Assembly: GCA_958510825.1 (NCBI GenBank)
Contig: OY294044.1
Location: forward strand, 102,648,893-102,712,892
Direction of reading: 5' to 3'
DNA length: 64,000 bases
From: Brachypterus glaber
Lineage: Eukaryota > Arthropoda > Insecta > Coleoptera > Kateretidae
Position numbers and translations under genes: made by a program
Shown here: piece by piece, positions 23,159 to 34,679 of the stretch
Numbering within the stretch: the stretch's first letter is position 1
Layout of the letters: each line of letters opens with the position of its first letter
The notes under the pieces: generated by a model
What the model was told of the DNA's origin: nothing
Seen by the model: only the letters and a program-made list of their open reading frames with translations
Database searches by the model: none

Positions 23159-23239
23159 AACATCACATGTCACATATTAACGTGGCTTTCACGTGAATGT
23201 CATGTTATTTTGCTACCTGGGTATTTATTCAAAAAAATT

Positions 23240-23790
23240 AAAAACTGTTGTGTAGGGGTTTTTGAGGTTGCTGAAATTGAATATGATAATAAAAAGTTTC
23301 TAACTCCACCCCCGGGAGAGAGGGTGATTATTTTTAAATATTTACAATATTTTCGTGAAAATTAATGAACAGAGGTTTTTGAGGTAGCGCTATAGCTAAA
23401 GCTAAAAATAAATCTGCAAATAAAAAATCTAACTCCACCCTCGGAGGGCGGGGGGTAATTAATTTTAGATATTTACAATATTTTCGTGAAAATTGGTCCA
23501 TAGGGGTTTTTAAGGTCGGTAAAACTGTATTTTAAAATTGAAAAATCTTCACCCACAAAGGGGCGGGGGTAGTTTTTTAAAAATTGATATAATGGGGTTT
23601 TTGAGGTCGCTAAAACAGAACGCTAAATCTGAATCTCAAATTAATTTTTTTTCTAAATCCAACCCCTAAGGACCGGGGGGTAGTTTTCAAAAAAAAATAG
23701 TATTGGGGTTTTTGAGGTTGCTGAGAGTGAATCTGATAATAAAAAATACATTCCAAACGAGGAGGTGAAAAATGGGAAAACTTTGAAATT
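23240..23790 (+). repeat. Degenerate ~115 bp tandem repeat array
   Basis: About five units start with GGGGTTTTTGAGGT(T/C)GCT-like sequence at roughly 23,255, 23,367, 23,499, 23,593 and 23,703. Each continues with (T)CTAACTCCACCC, a G-run and, in the first two, ATTTACAATATTTTCGTGAA. Inverse copies are at 1,660-2,080 and weaker traces at 27,400-27,660. No coding role is apparent. Confidence 0.65.
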
Positions 23791-24576
23791 TAGGAATTTT
23801 ACGGGAAACCATGATGTCAACTTATCGAAAAATATTATTTTTGTTGCCTAGCAAGTATCTTTTTATATATTTTAACAAAAAACTAATCAAAATAATTTCA
23901 TTATAATGAGATATATAAATATAATAGAAGCGTCAAGTGGATGAAGGTGTTATGTAACATTTTTTTAAATTTTTAAATTTTCATTGAATTAAGAAGATAT
24001 GAGACCCTTCTATGACAATACCATAGAAATTTAATTTTTTTTTAAATGTCACATAACACCTTTATCCACTTGACGTTTCAATTATTAAAAAAATGTTTTC
24101 TTTTTGTTTTTGCACTTATTTTTCTCTCTAATCCAATTAAGAAAAATTAATTTTCTATACACCGTTTTATAGCTTAAACATTCCTCTAAAAAATTTAAAA
24201 AAAATAATTTTCTATTTCTAGTAATAAAGCTCTAAATTAATTTTGACCGCGGCCGCTACATTCTATACCACTGTGACTTGTCACAAATTGTCACAAGCGT
24301 TCAACCACTCTTTCCTCATGTCACGTCACATCCCTAAAAACACAGGGTGCTGGGCCTTTGACGGCCCGTTACTGGTCAGGTAAGGGCCGTTACAGGGCCT
24401 GTAATACAGGCCAAGCACTCTATGTTTGTAGGGATTGGTTAAAAAAAAAACAAAATATTATAATTTTAATATTTTTTTATTAAATACATATTTATTGTGT
24501 CTAATAATGATGGATGTAAAAACAAAGAATAAATACACAAAATATTTAAAAAACTTTTTAAAAAACCTAAACCTAT

Positions 24577-24967
24577 ATATCGTCGGCTTACAAGTAAAGA
24601 GACTAAGTCCAAAAACATGGTTTTGAGATATTGACAAATTTAACTTTCGCTGTTGTTTTTTAATTTTTGTGATAATTGTTACCAAAATGCACGTTTCGCC
24701 AAACAAACACAAAGTCGCTTAGTGCAGAAACATTTGAAATAATCTACAAGTAAAACGCACTAAGTGAATTAGTGCCTATTGCCAGATAAAATTTTATTCA
24801 AAATCAAACTGGTGCGTTTTGTTTAGTGGGTAACTCTCTTGGCAGTCCACCTAGAAGTTAGTTCGGTTTACCTGTACATAGATCATCAAAAATTAATTAT
24901 AGTACTATAAAAATCCCATTTTTGCAAAAAAGTGACTTAATGCCTTTTACTTGTAAGCCGACGATAT
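24577..24967. mobile_element. MITE, ATATCGTCGG family, copy 1
   Basis: Termini ATATCGTCGGCTTACAAGTA and TACTTGTAAGCCGACGATAT are perfect inverses. The pairing continues weakly (CTAAGTC against GACTTAA). At 391 bp it is non-coding. A second member of the family is at 33,423-34,139. The TSD is not clear. Confidence 0.75.
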
Positions 24968-26287
24968 GTATATTCTATTATTTATACAGGGTGTTTATTA
25001 AAACTCCCAGGGAAGATTACTCAAAAACTAAAAGAGATATTTAAGATCTGCAAAAACTCAGAGACCGTTATCGTATTCAATAACATAACGGAGCTAGACG
25101 ATACAATTTATTATTATATGTCACATGTCACAGATATCTAATAATACAGTATTACAGTATACTGTAACATTAATATAATTTACCAATTTTACAGTATTAT
25201 TTAATAATGCTACAGTAAACGATGTTTACTAATATTGTGTTGTTAGATTAGATATCACATAGCATGTGCAGGGGGGGGGCGGTGTAAAATTTCTCTAAAG
25301 TAAAAAGTTGGGAAGTTTCTTAATGTTAAGTTGGGAAATTTTTGTTCTGTTCCCCCAAAAAAAAATTCTTCGCATCATCCCTGGGAATGTGATATCTAAT
25401 AACTATACAGTTATATACATTATAGTTCACATATGTCCAGGAAATAAAGATTATTTAAGAAAATTTCCAACTGCAAGGCCTATTTCCCAACTAGTTTTTC
25501 AACCAAATAAAAGTAACAATTAAAAAAAAAGGTTACCACCTCTGAAAAATTCCCAACTACAATGCCAGTCCCAGTAATTGAGACTAGCAATCAATTTTCC
25601 CGAATAGTTTAACCAAATAAAAAGTGACGACTATAAAGTAAGGTCATCACCTCTGAAAAAATCCCAATAAATAGAGACTAAAGAAAGAGTAACTACGTCA
25701 TCACCTCTAGAAACATTCAAGTACAAGGTCAAATTTTCCCAACTGGGGACGTCCCTGGTCATTCAAATAACTTACAGGTACAGTCAAATGAGTATTTATG
25801 AAACACCCCGGATTATATGAAACGCGAGCAAAATATTTTATTTACTAATTCTACGTCTAACCACCCGTTAGTGGTAATATGTGCTTGAGACACACAAGTC
25901 TTCAACTTGCTACCATTCAAACTCTCCAGATTAGGAGAGGTATGAGTAGTTGTCTACATCTAGAAATAGATGGCGCATAAGTCTACATCAATCTAATGGC
26001 TATATTCCTTTTGCGAAAAAGTCTAAAAACGTTTTCTTAATCAGCGTGCAGAGTTGACTCTTGGTACTGAAGAGGGCCAGCAGCCCGAAATTGTCAGTCT
26101 ACCAATATCACTCTGTACGATGATTAGAAAATAGATTGATGGCTTAATAAATAAAATAACAAAATATTTTATATTTTGAGCCTAAATAAAGGGTGGTTAA
26201 AGAAACATAAACCAAAATTTTACCAGCGTCTCGTAAACATTTCGTAAGTTTCATGTTACCTTCAAATTTAGGTTTTACACAAGGTGT
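24968..26287. other. No gene recognised; TE-like debris
   Basis: It contains an ACAGGGTGTTTATTAAAACT segment typical of a DNA-element tip near 24,986, repeated TTCCCAACT and CACCTCTGAAAAA phrases at 25,460-25,740 that suggest a degenerate ~110 bp tandem repeat, and no protein-like frame. The small frame at 25,308 lacks any recognisable domain. Confidence 0.4.
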
Positions 26288-26315
26288 ATGTAAGTCGAGG
26301 GGCGTTTCACTGACC

Positions 26316-26764
26316 TATTTTTGTACATGTATTGTAAATAATGTACATTACTTACAATATTGTACGAATAATGTAAATAATGTAAGAAAATTGTAGTACT
26401 GTAAGGTAATGTCAAAATAATGTAAATAATGTCTAAAAATGTAGTACTGTAGAATACTGTCGAAATAATGTCGGTAATGTAAGTAATGTCTACTTAATGT
26501 AAAGTACTGTAGGGTAATGTACGAGGCAGACGCGGACTGGCTTCTTACGGCACAGTCGGAAAAATATTAAAAAAGGCCCATAAACGACTCAAAACCCATA
26601 AAAAAATTGGAAAATCGAGGGCCCGGTATAGCCAAAATAGACCAAATGGCCTGTTTAGTACTGAGGCCCGGTCGGCTTTTGACGACCCTGCTTTACGGCC
26701 AGTCCGCCACTGGTACGAGGTAATGTAGGATGTTAGGTTAAGATTAACATAAATTTAGGTTAAT
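26316..26764. repeat. Left TAATGTA/TACTGTA short tandem array
   Basis: Words of 8-10 bases such as AATAATGTAAATAATGT, GTAGTACTGTA and GGTAATGTA repeat irregularly. The array matches that at about 29,725-29,895 in the same orientation. Confidence 0.7.
26527..26712. mobile_element. hAT-type MITE inside the TAATGTA array
   Basis: The ends CAGACGCGGACTGGC and GCCAGTCCGCCACTG are near-perfect inverses, with an exact 8-bp duplication GTACGAGG on both sides. At 186 bp it is non-coding. It is related by end sequence to the MITE at 14,780-14,925. Confidence 0.85.
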
Positions 26765-26767
26765 ATA

Positions 26768-28936
26768 CAGTGCGGTTCAAAAGTCACCCCCCCCCCTCTT
26801 AACTTTTGAACGATTTGAGATATCGATTTCAAATTTAGAATTCTTAAATAAGACAACTTAAACTATCTTTAAGCATATATTTGATACTTTTATCTCTTAA
26901 AATGTGGGCAGGGGGGCATGGGGGGAATGTTTTTTAAATGGAAAGGGGGGTCGTGTGATACATCATTTTAAAGCCTTTAAAATTCTCTATATAACCATAC
27001 ATTTTTAAATTTTTTAAACATGTTTTTTAAGAAAGTCTGAGAACTTATTTTTCTTATTTATGTTTTTTAAGGTTTTGATTTTTCAGTTCTTTTGTGCTAA
27101 ATAAATTTTTAAGTTTTTTTTTTGTTAATTTTTATTTATGTCAACTAAAATTAGTTGAAAAGAATAATTTACTTTTTTTCATTATGATTAGGCATTTTAA
27201 AAAAATTGTTTGGATTTTTTAGAGAAATTTTGACAAAAATACCCATTTTCAACCCTAAAAAAGTCCAAACCCAAAAAAAAATGTTTAAAAAAAATTAAAA
27301 ATATACAGTTAAATGGAGAATTTTATAAGCTTTAAAATGATGTATCACACGACCCACCTTTTCATTTAAAAAAATGTCGCCCCATGGGACATAGTAAAAA
27401 TTGGTATCTGTGGGTTTTTATAGTCCCTAGAAACAAATTTTATATTTAAAAGTATCTAGCCCTTAAGCCCCCCTTTTTTATATTTTTTAAATACCCGATA
27501 AAAATTAGATCCTGGGGGTTTTCCGTCTCGCTCAAAATTAATATTCTTTTTTAAATTCTGTCTTGATTCATATAACCCATAGGACCACCCATATTTACAT
27601 TTTTTTAATTAACCTGATAAAATTTGGTACACTGCGACTCGCTAAAACCAAATTTAATATTAAAAAAATCTGCCTGCAAGAAGTCCCAACATCTTTGTAC
27701 CAACTTTTATCAGCTAATTAAAAAAATATCAATAGTGCTGTCAACAAATAATATTTTTCCCTTTAGGCCTAGGTTTATTTAAACCAAAAAACTAAAAATA
27801 TATATAATATAATATACACCCCTTTTGAGATTATACAAGACAGAGAAAACAAAGACAGAACGATTAGATCAAGGCTGACGTGATTGTAGTGGGATGCGAT
27901 GCGCTGTGTTTTATAAAAAAAAAACACGTTAGCCTCGATCTTTGTTTTCTTCGTTTAGTATAATTTCAAACGGGCTGTATATTATATCTTTAAATAATAA
28001 AATATATATAATATTTATTTTTTAAATACCCCATTAAATACATGCAATACATTACCCCATTTGATTTTTCCAAAAACAATCCCAGCCTAGAACTGTGATT
28101 AAGCATGCTTAGCTTGCTAGCAAACTGTGATCAAAATATAAAACGTCAAGAAGCGTAAAAAAAGCAATACATGGGTGGAGATAGATTTTTTAAAATATTA
28201 AATTGTTTTCTATGAGTCCCAAAACCCCTATGTGCGAATTTTTATCACTTCCCTGCTGAAAATCACAGGTCTGGGCGGGTATAAATGGTGCATAAACCGG
28301 ACTTCAGCATAAACACGACTGAGAGACAGAAATTTTTTTGACGAAAATCATATTTTTTGGATATAAAACGTCCAGGTTTTTGTAGGTTTTATTTTTTAAA
28401 AAATTTATTTACTAAAAAATGCGATTTTTTGTTTTTTTTGCAACATTTTATTAATATCATTTAAAATTAGTTTAGAAGTATAATTGACATAAAATAAACC
28501 ACTTTTCAAAAATTGTTTAATTTTTTTAAAGAAATTTTAACAAAATTTCCCATTTTTAAACCTATTTTAAAACCACAAAAATTGCTCCCAAATAATAAAA
28601 AAATATTTGGTTAAATAGAGAATTTTATAAGCTTTAAAATGACATATCACACAAACCCCCTTTCTGTTTTAAAAAAATATCCCCCCTTGCACCCTGTCAC
28701 CAGTGTGCCATATAAAATATAGTCAATTTTTTGTGGAGCAGCGGTTACTAACCAAGTTAGGGGAATATGTATTTCTTCCTTTTTTTAACTCATCAATTTA
28801 ACCAAACCAGCGTTACCACAAAAAATTGACTTATGTACCAAAAAGTTATTTGGGTTATGTTATTTAGGTGTTTTTCAAGTTGATATCTTAATTCGTTTAA
28901 AAGTTAATGGAGGGGGCGGACTTTAGACATGCACTG
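26768..28936. mobile_element. Long-TIR, TA-flanked non-autonomous element
   Basis: The left end CAGTGCGGTTCAAAAGTC and the right end GACTTTAGACATGCACTG are inverse with mismatches, each next to TA. The inverted similarity goes on through a C-run or G-run and AACTTTTGAACGA against TCGTTTAAAAGTT. Internally, a block with AATTTTATAAGCTTTAAAAT occurs in direct orientation near 27,320 and 28,620 and inverted near 26,970, so the interior is itself rearranged. A diverged copy of the ~115 bp repeat lies at 27,400-27,660. No transposase is seen. Confidence 0.6.
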
Positions 28937-29009
28937 TATAATGTTAAAAGTTAATGGGTTCGGGGATCGACGAACAGGTCAGGGGAGCTCAACAAAGATT
29001 CCAGGGGAC

Positions 29010-29091
29010 CTATTCTTCAAAACCGGGGAGTAGAACGACTGATAGAACGAGTCTGAGGTTCGTTATACTCCCCGGTTTTGAAGAATACGTC
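29010..29091. repeat. Perfect 20-bp-arm hairpin
   Basis: TTCTTCAAAACCGGGGAGTA and TACTCCCCGGTTTTGAAGAA are exact inverses separated by about 35 bases, just upstream of the Penelope fragment. It could belong to that element's terminal region. The spacer does not contain an intact hammerhead core. Confidence 0.6.
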
Positions 29092-29149
29092 TCCAGGGGG
29101 CTTAAACCAAGGCTAGGGGGGCCTTGACAAGTACTATTTTAATCTGAGA

Positions 29150-29658
29150 ATGGAAGAAGACAGACACAAGTTATACTTCCCTATGTAAGCGGTATCACGG
29201 ATAAAATAGGTAAACTTTTGAAGAAGTCAAATATTAAGCCTATATTTCGGTCCAACCAAAAATTAGGTCAATGTTTGACTTCAACAAAAGACAAAATACC
29301 CCTGAGTTCAGAAGGCGTATATAAAATACCCTGCTCCTGTGGTACGGTTTACATAGGTGAAACTAAGAGAAAAATTTTTACAAGACTTCAAGAGCATGAG
29401 CGCAATATAAGAAAGAAACAAATTTCCTTATCGGCAGTAGCCGAACATGTACATGAAACAGGTCATAAAATCAATTTGTCTGAAACAAAACAAATATTAA
29501 CAGAAAACAGAAAAATGCCAAGGAAGATACGGGAATCGATAGAAATCATCAAGCATCCTAACAATATCAATCGGGACACTGGTTACCACTTACCTGCAAT
29601 ATGGAAGTCTTTGATAGGAAAAACCTCGTCACGGGTGAATAACCACAACTCGTCATAA
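29150..29658 (+). pseudogene. Penelope-like element, GIY-YIG endonuclease fragment
   Basis: The frame can be followed from about 29,165 (VILPYVSGITDKIGKLLKK) to a stop at 29,658. It contains YKIPCSCGTVYIGETKRK, the GIY-YIG nuclease motif with the CxC expected in Penelope-like retroelements, then RLQEHERNIR and AEHVHETGHKI (conserved His). This C-terminal nuclease normally follows reverse transcriptase, which is absent, so this is a 5'-truncated insertion. Residue conservation in the nuclease is good and the frame is open, suggesting relatively recent loss. The unannotated start codon is uncertain because the true start lay in the missing RT. Confidence 0.85.
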
Positions 29659-29724
29659 ATAGTGACACAAGTTGATTCGAAACTTAGTTTCAGATTAATC
29701 CCTAAACCCGAAAGTGAAAGTTCT

Positions 29725-29895
29725 TTATAATGTAGGTACTGTCGTAATGTCAATTAATGTCAGGTACTGTAGAATAATGTAAGTAATGTAACGTAATGTA
29801 CGGTAATGTACGGTAATGTACAGTATTGTAAGTAATGTAAGGTAATGTCAATGTAATGTAAAGTACTGTCGATGAAAACGTACATGTATTGTAAA
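29725..29895. repeat. Right TAATGTA/TACTGTA short tandem array
   Basis: GTAATGTA(C/A)(G/A)-type words, including ACGGTAATGT twice in tandem, continue to GTACATGTATTGTAAA next to the right terminal inverted repeat. Confidence 0.7.
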
Positions 29896-29919
29896 GGTGA
29901 AACGCCCCTCGATGTAAGT

Positions 29920-30410
29920 ATACTAAAGTTTAACTTAAATAGTCTCATGAGTATCAAGAAAACTGTTATTATTTTAAAGTAGGTTGAGTCAAATAATGGG
30001 TTATTACCTGAAAAAGTTTATTCTTATATTTCTAAAATCATTTGTATTTTTTCATAAAAAACCGTTTAAGTAAAAATCGTGTTTTTACAAATCGTGTTTT
30101 TACAAGGTTATACATATATGTATGAAACAGAATTATGCGTACATAAATACATACTAAGCACAGTGTAACGACGTGTAATGAAGAGGGAGGGGGCTTGAAC
30201 CCACCGATACGCTAAAATTAGTTGATTTATTGAATATAAATGTATTATTACAGGTTTAAACATATTAATATTAAAATTAATAATTTTACCTACCAAAAAA
30301 CTTGGTTTTGGATGGATTTTTTTATATATTACCCTTCTTAGCAATAGGGTGACGTTGTTATTTAAAATGGGGGAGGGGGTGTTGATCAGGTTGGCGAATT
30401 TGGTGACATA
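29920..30410. other. No gene recognised
   Basis: About 490 bp of AT-rich DNA between two mobile elements. It includes a direct repeat AATCGTGTTTTTACAA near 30,085 and G-rich runs at 30,370. The short frames here have no domain-like composition. Confidence 0.5.
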
Positions 30411-31695
30411 AACACATCGTCAAAATTCTTGGAACCCCAAAAATTTTCAGAATGCGTATTCCCCTCTGCTTAAAGGTATTATAACTTTAAAGAGCATTGT
30501 TTTGCTGTTTTATATCTGATAATTTTGTGTCAAAAAAAAAACTGGCCTGATAGCAATGATTTTCGTAAAAGTGTCGAAATTTGGGTTAGTATTAATAAAC
30601 ACTTGAAGTGTATAATTTGTGTTATTCGTATTAAATATGCCCGGAAACAGGATTTCGCAATTTAATAGGGCTAGAATAGTTGCCCTACATGAAAAAGGCA
30701 TATCAAATTCTGAAATATCCGGTAGGCTTGGTATAACGAGAAGTTCTTTGATTAGAATTGTGAATTTATACCAGGAAACTGGAAATATTGAACCTCGACG
30801 GGCAACTGGTCGTCCTAGGGTCACAGATGCTAGAGAAGACCGTTACATAACAAATTTTTTGCGTAGAAACCGCAGCATTCCAATTAGAGGCATTCATAAC
30901 CACTTTCGGGGGACATATAGGAGAGTGGTTTCCAGAGCTACACTTGCCCAACGGATTCGTTCTTGAAACCTAAGATCCGGAAGAGTTCTAAGTGTATCCA
31001 GACTATCAGTCTGTGGCAAAACGTGCTTTTTTCAAAAAAGATTTGGTCTAGTTAAAGATAGTAGACCTATTAGAGTTTGGAGAGCTCCAACAAGGCAGGA
31101 ACGGTTGGCTTTTGCACGAGTTGTCTTTCCATATCAAGGAGATTCTGTTATTTTTTGGGAGGGAATATGTACAACCGTCGGACGGAGCTTATTCCTATAC
31201 AGGGCAACATGAATGGTGAAATTTACAGGGAAAACATAATTGAAGGTATTATCCAGCCCTTGCAAAATTATTTTGGCATAAATTTTGTCTTTATGGATGA
31301 TAATGCCCATACACATCGCAAAAGGGGGGTACAACGCGCCATACGTGATGCCCATATTCAAAGATAAGTGTGCCCTGTTAACTCCCCCGACATGAATCCC
31401 ATTAAACATGTCTGGAGTTTTCTTGTAGCGGCCATACAAAACCGAAATAACCCCCCTGACACGCTTCCGGAATTGATTAGCGTTGCGCAAGGGGAGTGGA
31501 ATAATATTCCTCAAGAAAAGATCAGCCATCTCATTTTGTCAATGCCTAGGCGTGTTATGACAATAACTACACTTAATTGAGACTGAAAACTCACTAATAC
31601 TTTGCTATTAAGGTAATGTTTAAATTTTTTTTCATAATTGAGTTATTTCGGTTTTCCATAAAATATGGGGGGTCCAAGACTTTTGACGATGTGTT
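30411..31695 (+). mobile_element. Tc1/mariner-type transposon, full-length relic
   Basis: The ends AACACATCGTCAAAATTCTT and AGACTTTTGACGATGTGTT are inverted and flanked by TA on each side. At 1,285 bp the length is that of an intact Tc1/mariner element. It carries a broken transposase on the plus strand. Ends and target site agree with the encoded protein family. Confidence 0.9.
30637..31580 (+). pseudogene. Tc1-like transposase, inactivated
   Basis: The protein would cut and paste the surrounding element. The likely start is the ATG at 30,637 (MPGNRISQFNRARIVALHEK), not the earlier one at 30,619. A paired-type helix-turn-helix follows (GISNSEISGRLGITRSSLIR) and a GRPRVT hook. A stop at 30,964 and later frame changes break it. 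Downstream pieces include ELIPIQGNMNGEIYRENII, FVFMDDNAHTHRKR (second catalytic Asp) and SPDMNPIKHVW, where the family has NPIE, so the catalytic Glu is Lys. The segment expected to carry the first Asp (SDESRF-like) is missing or unrecognisable. It ends at 31,580. Confidence 0.88.
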
Positions 31696-31699
31696 TATT

Positions 31700-32215
31700 T
31701 ATAAATACTATTTTGTAGGTAGGAATTTATAGGTGAAAAATAAAAAAAGTCTTTATAAAAATATATTTTCCCTTTTATAAAATTCATTTAATTTATAATT
31801 TAAAATAAATATAAAATCTATTCATAAAAAATTATTTTTTATATACACCGCTTCATATAACCCCAAGGGTACAGGTCATACGAAACACGGATGTTTGAAA
31901 AACAAAAATATAAACCGATAGGACTTTTTTTTATTACATTTTGTTCCTTACCTTAACTTTAACAAGTTCCTACTAAAAAAAATTACAATATAGCTTTAAT
32001 TATCTTTAAGTTATTCATCAAAATTCTCAAAAATCGTTTCATATATACTCATTTGTCAAAATTAATGGAGAGCCCCTAGCACAAGCATAAAGCTTATTTG
32101 GGGCTCTCCATGCCTCTGTGTTACTGCTCTAAAATAAATAAATAAAAATAAATAAATTTGACGGTACCTACACAAGTTTTGACCTAATTTCACCCAAATA
32201 CAGAGCCGTTAATAA
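31700..32215. other. No gene recognised; one short hairpin
   Basis: AT-rich. TGGAGAGCCCC and GGGGCTCTCCA (about 32,064-32,114) form an 11-bp stem with a ~27-base loop. The function is unknown. Confidence 0.4.
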
Positions 32216-32219
32216 AGTG

Positions 32220-32660
32220 GGGAGCCCCCCCCCCCAAAAAAAAACGAGCAGAAAGGTGCACCGAAACGACTCTTTTTAAGAATATGAATATCGTCGAGTC
32301 CAAATAAAAACCTCGTAAATAGACTTACGGGGTTCTCACTTGGACGCGAGGATATTGTCCAAGTGGAACTTAGACCTTTAAATTCGTAAAAATTTTAAAT
32401 AGTAAATCTGTTTTAAAATTTAAATGTACCATCAAAATTATAAAAAATTTCGCCTGCGGGGCTAGAGCCCTCTTACGTTTATTTATTTTTTGTTTTTTCC
32501 TTAAAAAAATAGCATGCGGCGCTGGAGCTTTCTTGCGTTTTGTAAAATTTTTAAATTATTTTAAAATTAAAAAAGAACACCTATTTTGTAAAATTCTTCA
32601 CCTGCGGCGCTAGGCCATCCTGGATTTATGTTTAATTTATTATTGCAAAATTAAGTCTGA
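32220..32660 (-). repeat. GCGCCGCAGG repeat family, inverse copies
   Basis: A C-run and A-run tip (32,226) is followed by three ~95 bp units with TTTCGCCTGCGG, GCTAG and CTTGCGTTT-like segments. It has the same organisation as 42,460-42,870 and 52,530-52,720, suggesting tips of one DNA-element family. Confidence 0.55.
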
Positions 32661-33422
32661 AATTCGTAAACAAAATCTTGCATTGTCATGAAAAAATTGT
32701 TAACTGTTTAAAATTAAAATCAGGGATGACCTTATAAAGGAGGTGGAGGGCCGCTACCGGTTGGGAAAATCCACTGAGGGTTGAAAAAAATTTGAAGTTG
32801 ATTTTTTTGGTCATTAACTTTGGTTGGAAAGTTGGGGAAATTTCATTCTTGAGTAAAAAGTTAGGAAAATAGCAATTATCCAATTGGATAATGTTTGTTT
32901 CTGCCCCCCATCCCAAAAAAATTAAACTTGGGTTATATATTTTGACCAGTACTCTTGTAACTATTTTTACATCATAATAACAAGGTACCCGTAATTTATA
33001 GCGCCACAGGCAAATTTTTTTGTTAAGTTCAAATTAACTTAATATTCTTTTTATTTTAGTCTCGCCCCTCGAGAGTCTTCTCGCTCCTACCAATTCCTTA
33101 CAATTCTCACTACCCCTTCACTAAACGTGTTGTGTCACACATACATGTGGCGTAATTTACGGATGGTCCCCTTTACAGATATTCATAAACATTTGTTTTT
33201 AACATATAACTTTTTTTTTCAACTGTATATAAATATTAAAACATTTCTAATAACATCATAGGTATATTTGCTTACAAAATACTATACACAAAATTATCAC
33301 ATAGGTGTCTTCGTTTTACATACATTAAAATAATATCTTAACTCAAGAAAAAATATTTATTTGGACATATTTTCTTCCATTAAGGGAATTATATTCAATA
33401 CGTCAATATGTCTTAAAAGAAT

Positions 33423-34139
33423 ATATCGTCGGCTAAGAGGTAAATTTACCTAAATCTACTTTTTTTCAAAATCTGTATTTTTACAGAATCGGATACAAAA
33501 TTTCTTACTCTATGTTTTTGTTTAAAATTAACTCGTATTAAATCAATACCTACTGATAAAAATAATAAAAACTAAACATTTTAGAGGTAAAATTACTTAA
33601 ATCAATCATAAAGTTGTAATTAACGCACTCAAGTGTTTTAGCAAGAATTTTAAATGGCATTTCTCATCGTGACATCAGGCAGTAATATAATAGGGATACT
33701 TTTCAATTAAAACACGATAGTTCCATACAGAAATTGATCTAATAAATATAAATATATAGATATAATACAAAAGCGCCTGGAAATATAAAAAAAATAAGTA
33801 CACAATAAAAGAAGATATACAAAAATCTTTATAAATATCATTATTTTAAACTAGTTTCCATATCTCCTTATGTATGGCCTTAGGATTAGGTAAATTTACC
33901 TCTAAAATGTGTGTCATTTTTAGAATGTCAAGTACCTATACAGATTTTTGTTGAATTTGAAATAAAATAGTTAAGAATGAAATGATTTAAATACATTAAC
34001 GAATTAAGTGCTTTAAGGTAGCAAGAAAATATTTATAGTAAGTATAATTCACCAACATAAATTTTAAAATCGTTTTTTACGTTTCCTGAAAAATTTGAAA
34101 ATATCGAGATAGGTAAATTTATCTCTTACCCGACGATAT
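33423..34139. mobile_element. MITE, ATATCGTCGG family, copy 2
   Basis: The ends ATATCGTCGGCTAAGAGGTA and TCTCTTACCCGACGATAT are inverse, and the next GTAAATTTACCT or AGGTAAATTTA also pairs. AGGTAAATTTACC recurs at 33,887. It is non-coding and related to 24,577-24,967 by its tips. Confidence 0.7.
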
Positions 34140-34679
34140 TCAGGGAAGTACGACAAACTTGGCAGGGTGATAGAGTAGGTCATTTCCTAATATATTCAAG
34201 TACAAAAAAAAAACTAAAATAAAAAATCAAAATTTAAAAAAATATATATAACCAAGTACAAAAGAAAATAAAAAAAAATAAAAAAAATAAAATAAATAAT
34301 ATAAAAAAAATAAAACAAAATACATATATACATACATACATATGGGTTCATTTTTCATTAAAAAATATGAAACTTTAGAAAGAAAAGATGATAGTTCCTC
34401 AAAGAAAAATTATTATTATTGACTTAAAATACGACTTTATTATAGGACTACTCTGTTATTTCTACGAATCCATTCACAATAGCAGTTTTACAGTTTACCT
34501 ACGAAATACAGCGTGTTCCAGAACTCGAGTAGAGAAATTTAAGAGTATATTAAAAACCCTCTGGAAAATATAAAAACAATGTAAAAAAAATCCATCTTCG
34601 TTCAATTCAAAAATAAGAACGCTTTAAGTGGACCAATACTGTTGTTGATGTTAAATTACCTTTAAAAGTTGAATTTGTA

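Larger units (their letters stand above)
17611..23223. mobile_element. DNA element (~790 bp) split by a Jockey LINE
   Basis: TACCCAGGTAGCAA at 17,611 and TTGCTACCTGGGTA ending at 23,223 are perfect 14-bp inverses (16 bp with adjoining AT bases). The right-terminal CATGTCACATATTAACGT and CACGTGAATGTCATGTTATT block has a direct internal copy near 17,796-17,852. Removing the LINE leaves about 735 bp plus 53 bp, a non-coding TIR element. The TSD is probably TA but is uninformative. Confidence 0.75.
26296..29911. mobile_element. TIR element with TAATGTA arrays, heavily nested
   Basis: The ends CGAGGGGCGTTTCAC and GTGAAACGCCCCTCG are perfect 15-bp inverses, flanked by an exact 8-bp duplication ATGTAAGT (26,288-26,295 and 29,912-29,919). 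Inside both ends GTACATGTATTGTAAA occurs in the same orientation, followed or preceded by arrays of TAATGTAAG-like words. The simplest reading is a MITE made of a tandem array between hAT-like ends. It was then interrupted by a small hAT MITE (26,527), a 2.2 kb TA-flanked element (26,768) and a Penelope fragment (~29,150). Confidence 0.75.

Noticed and set aside
29030..29070. Hammerhead-type ribozyme in the hairpin upstream of the Penelope fragment
   Set aside because: A CTGATAGA string is present but the required CTGATGA and GAAA core elements are not found in the right arrangement.
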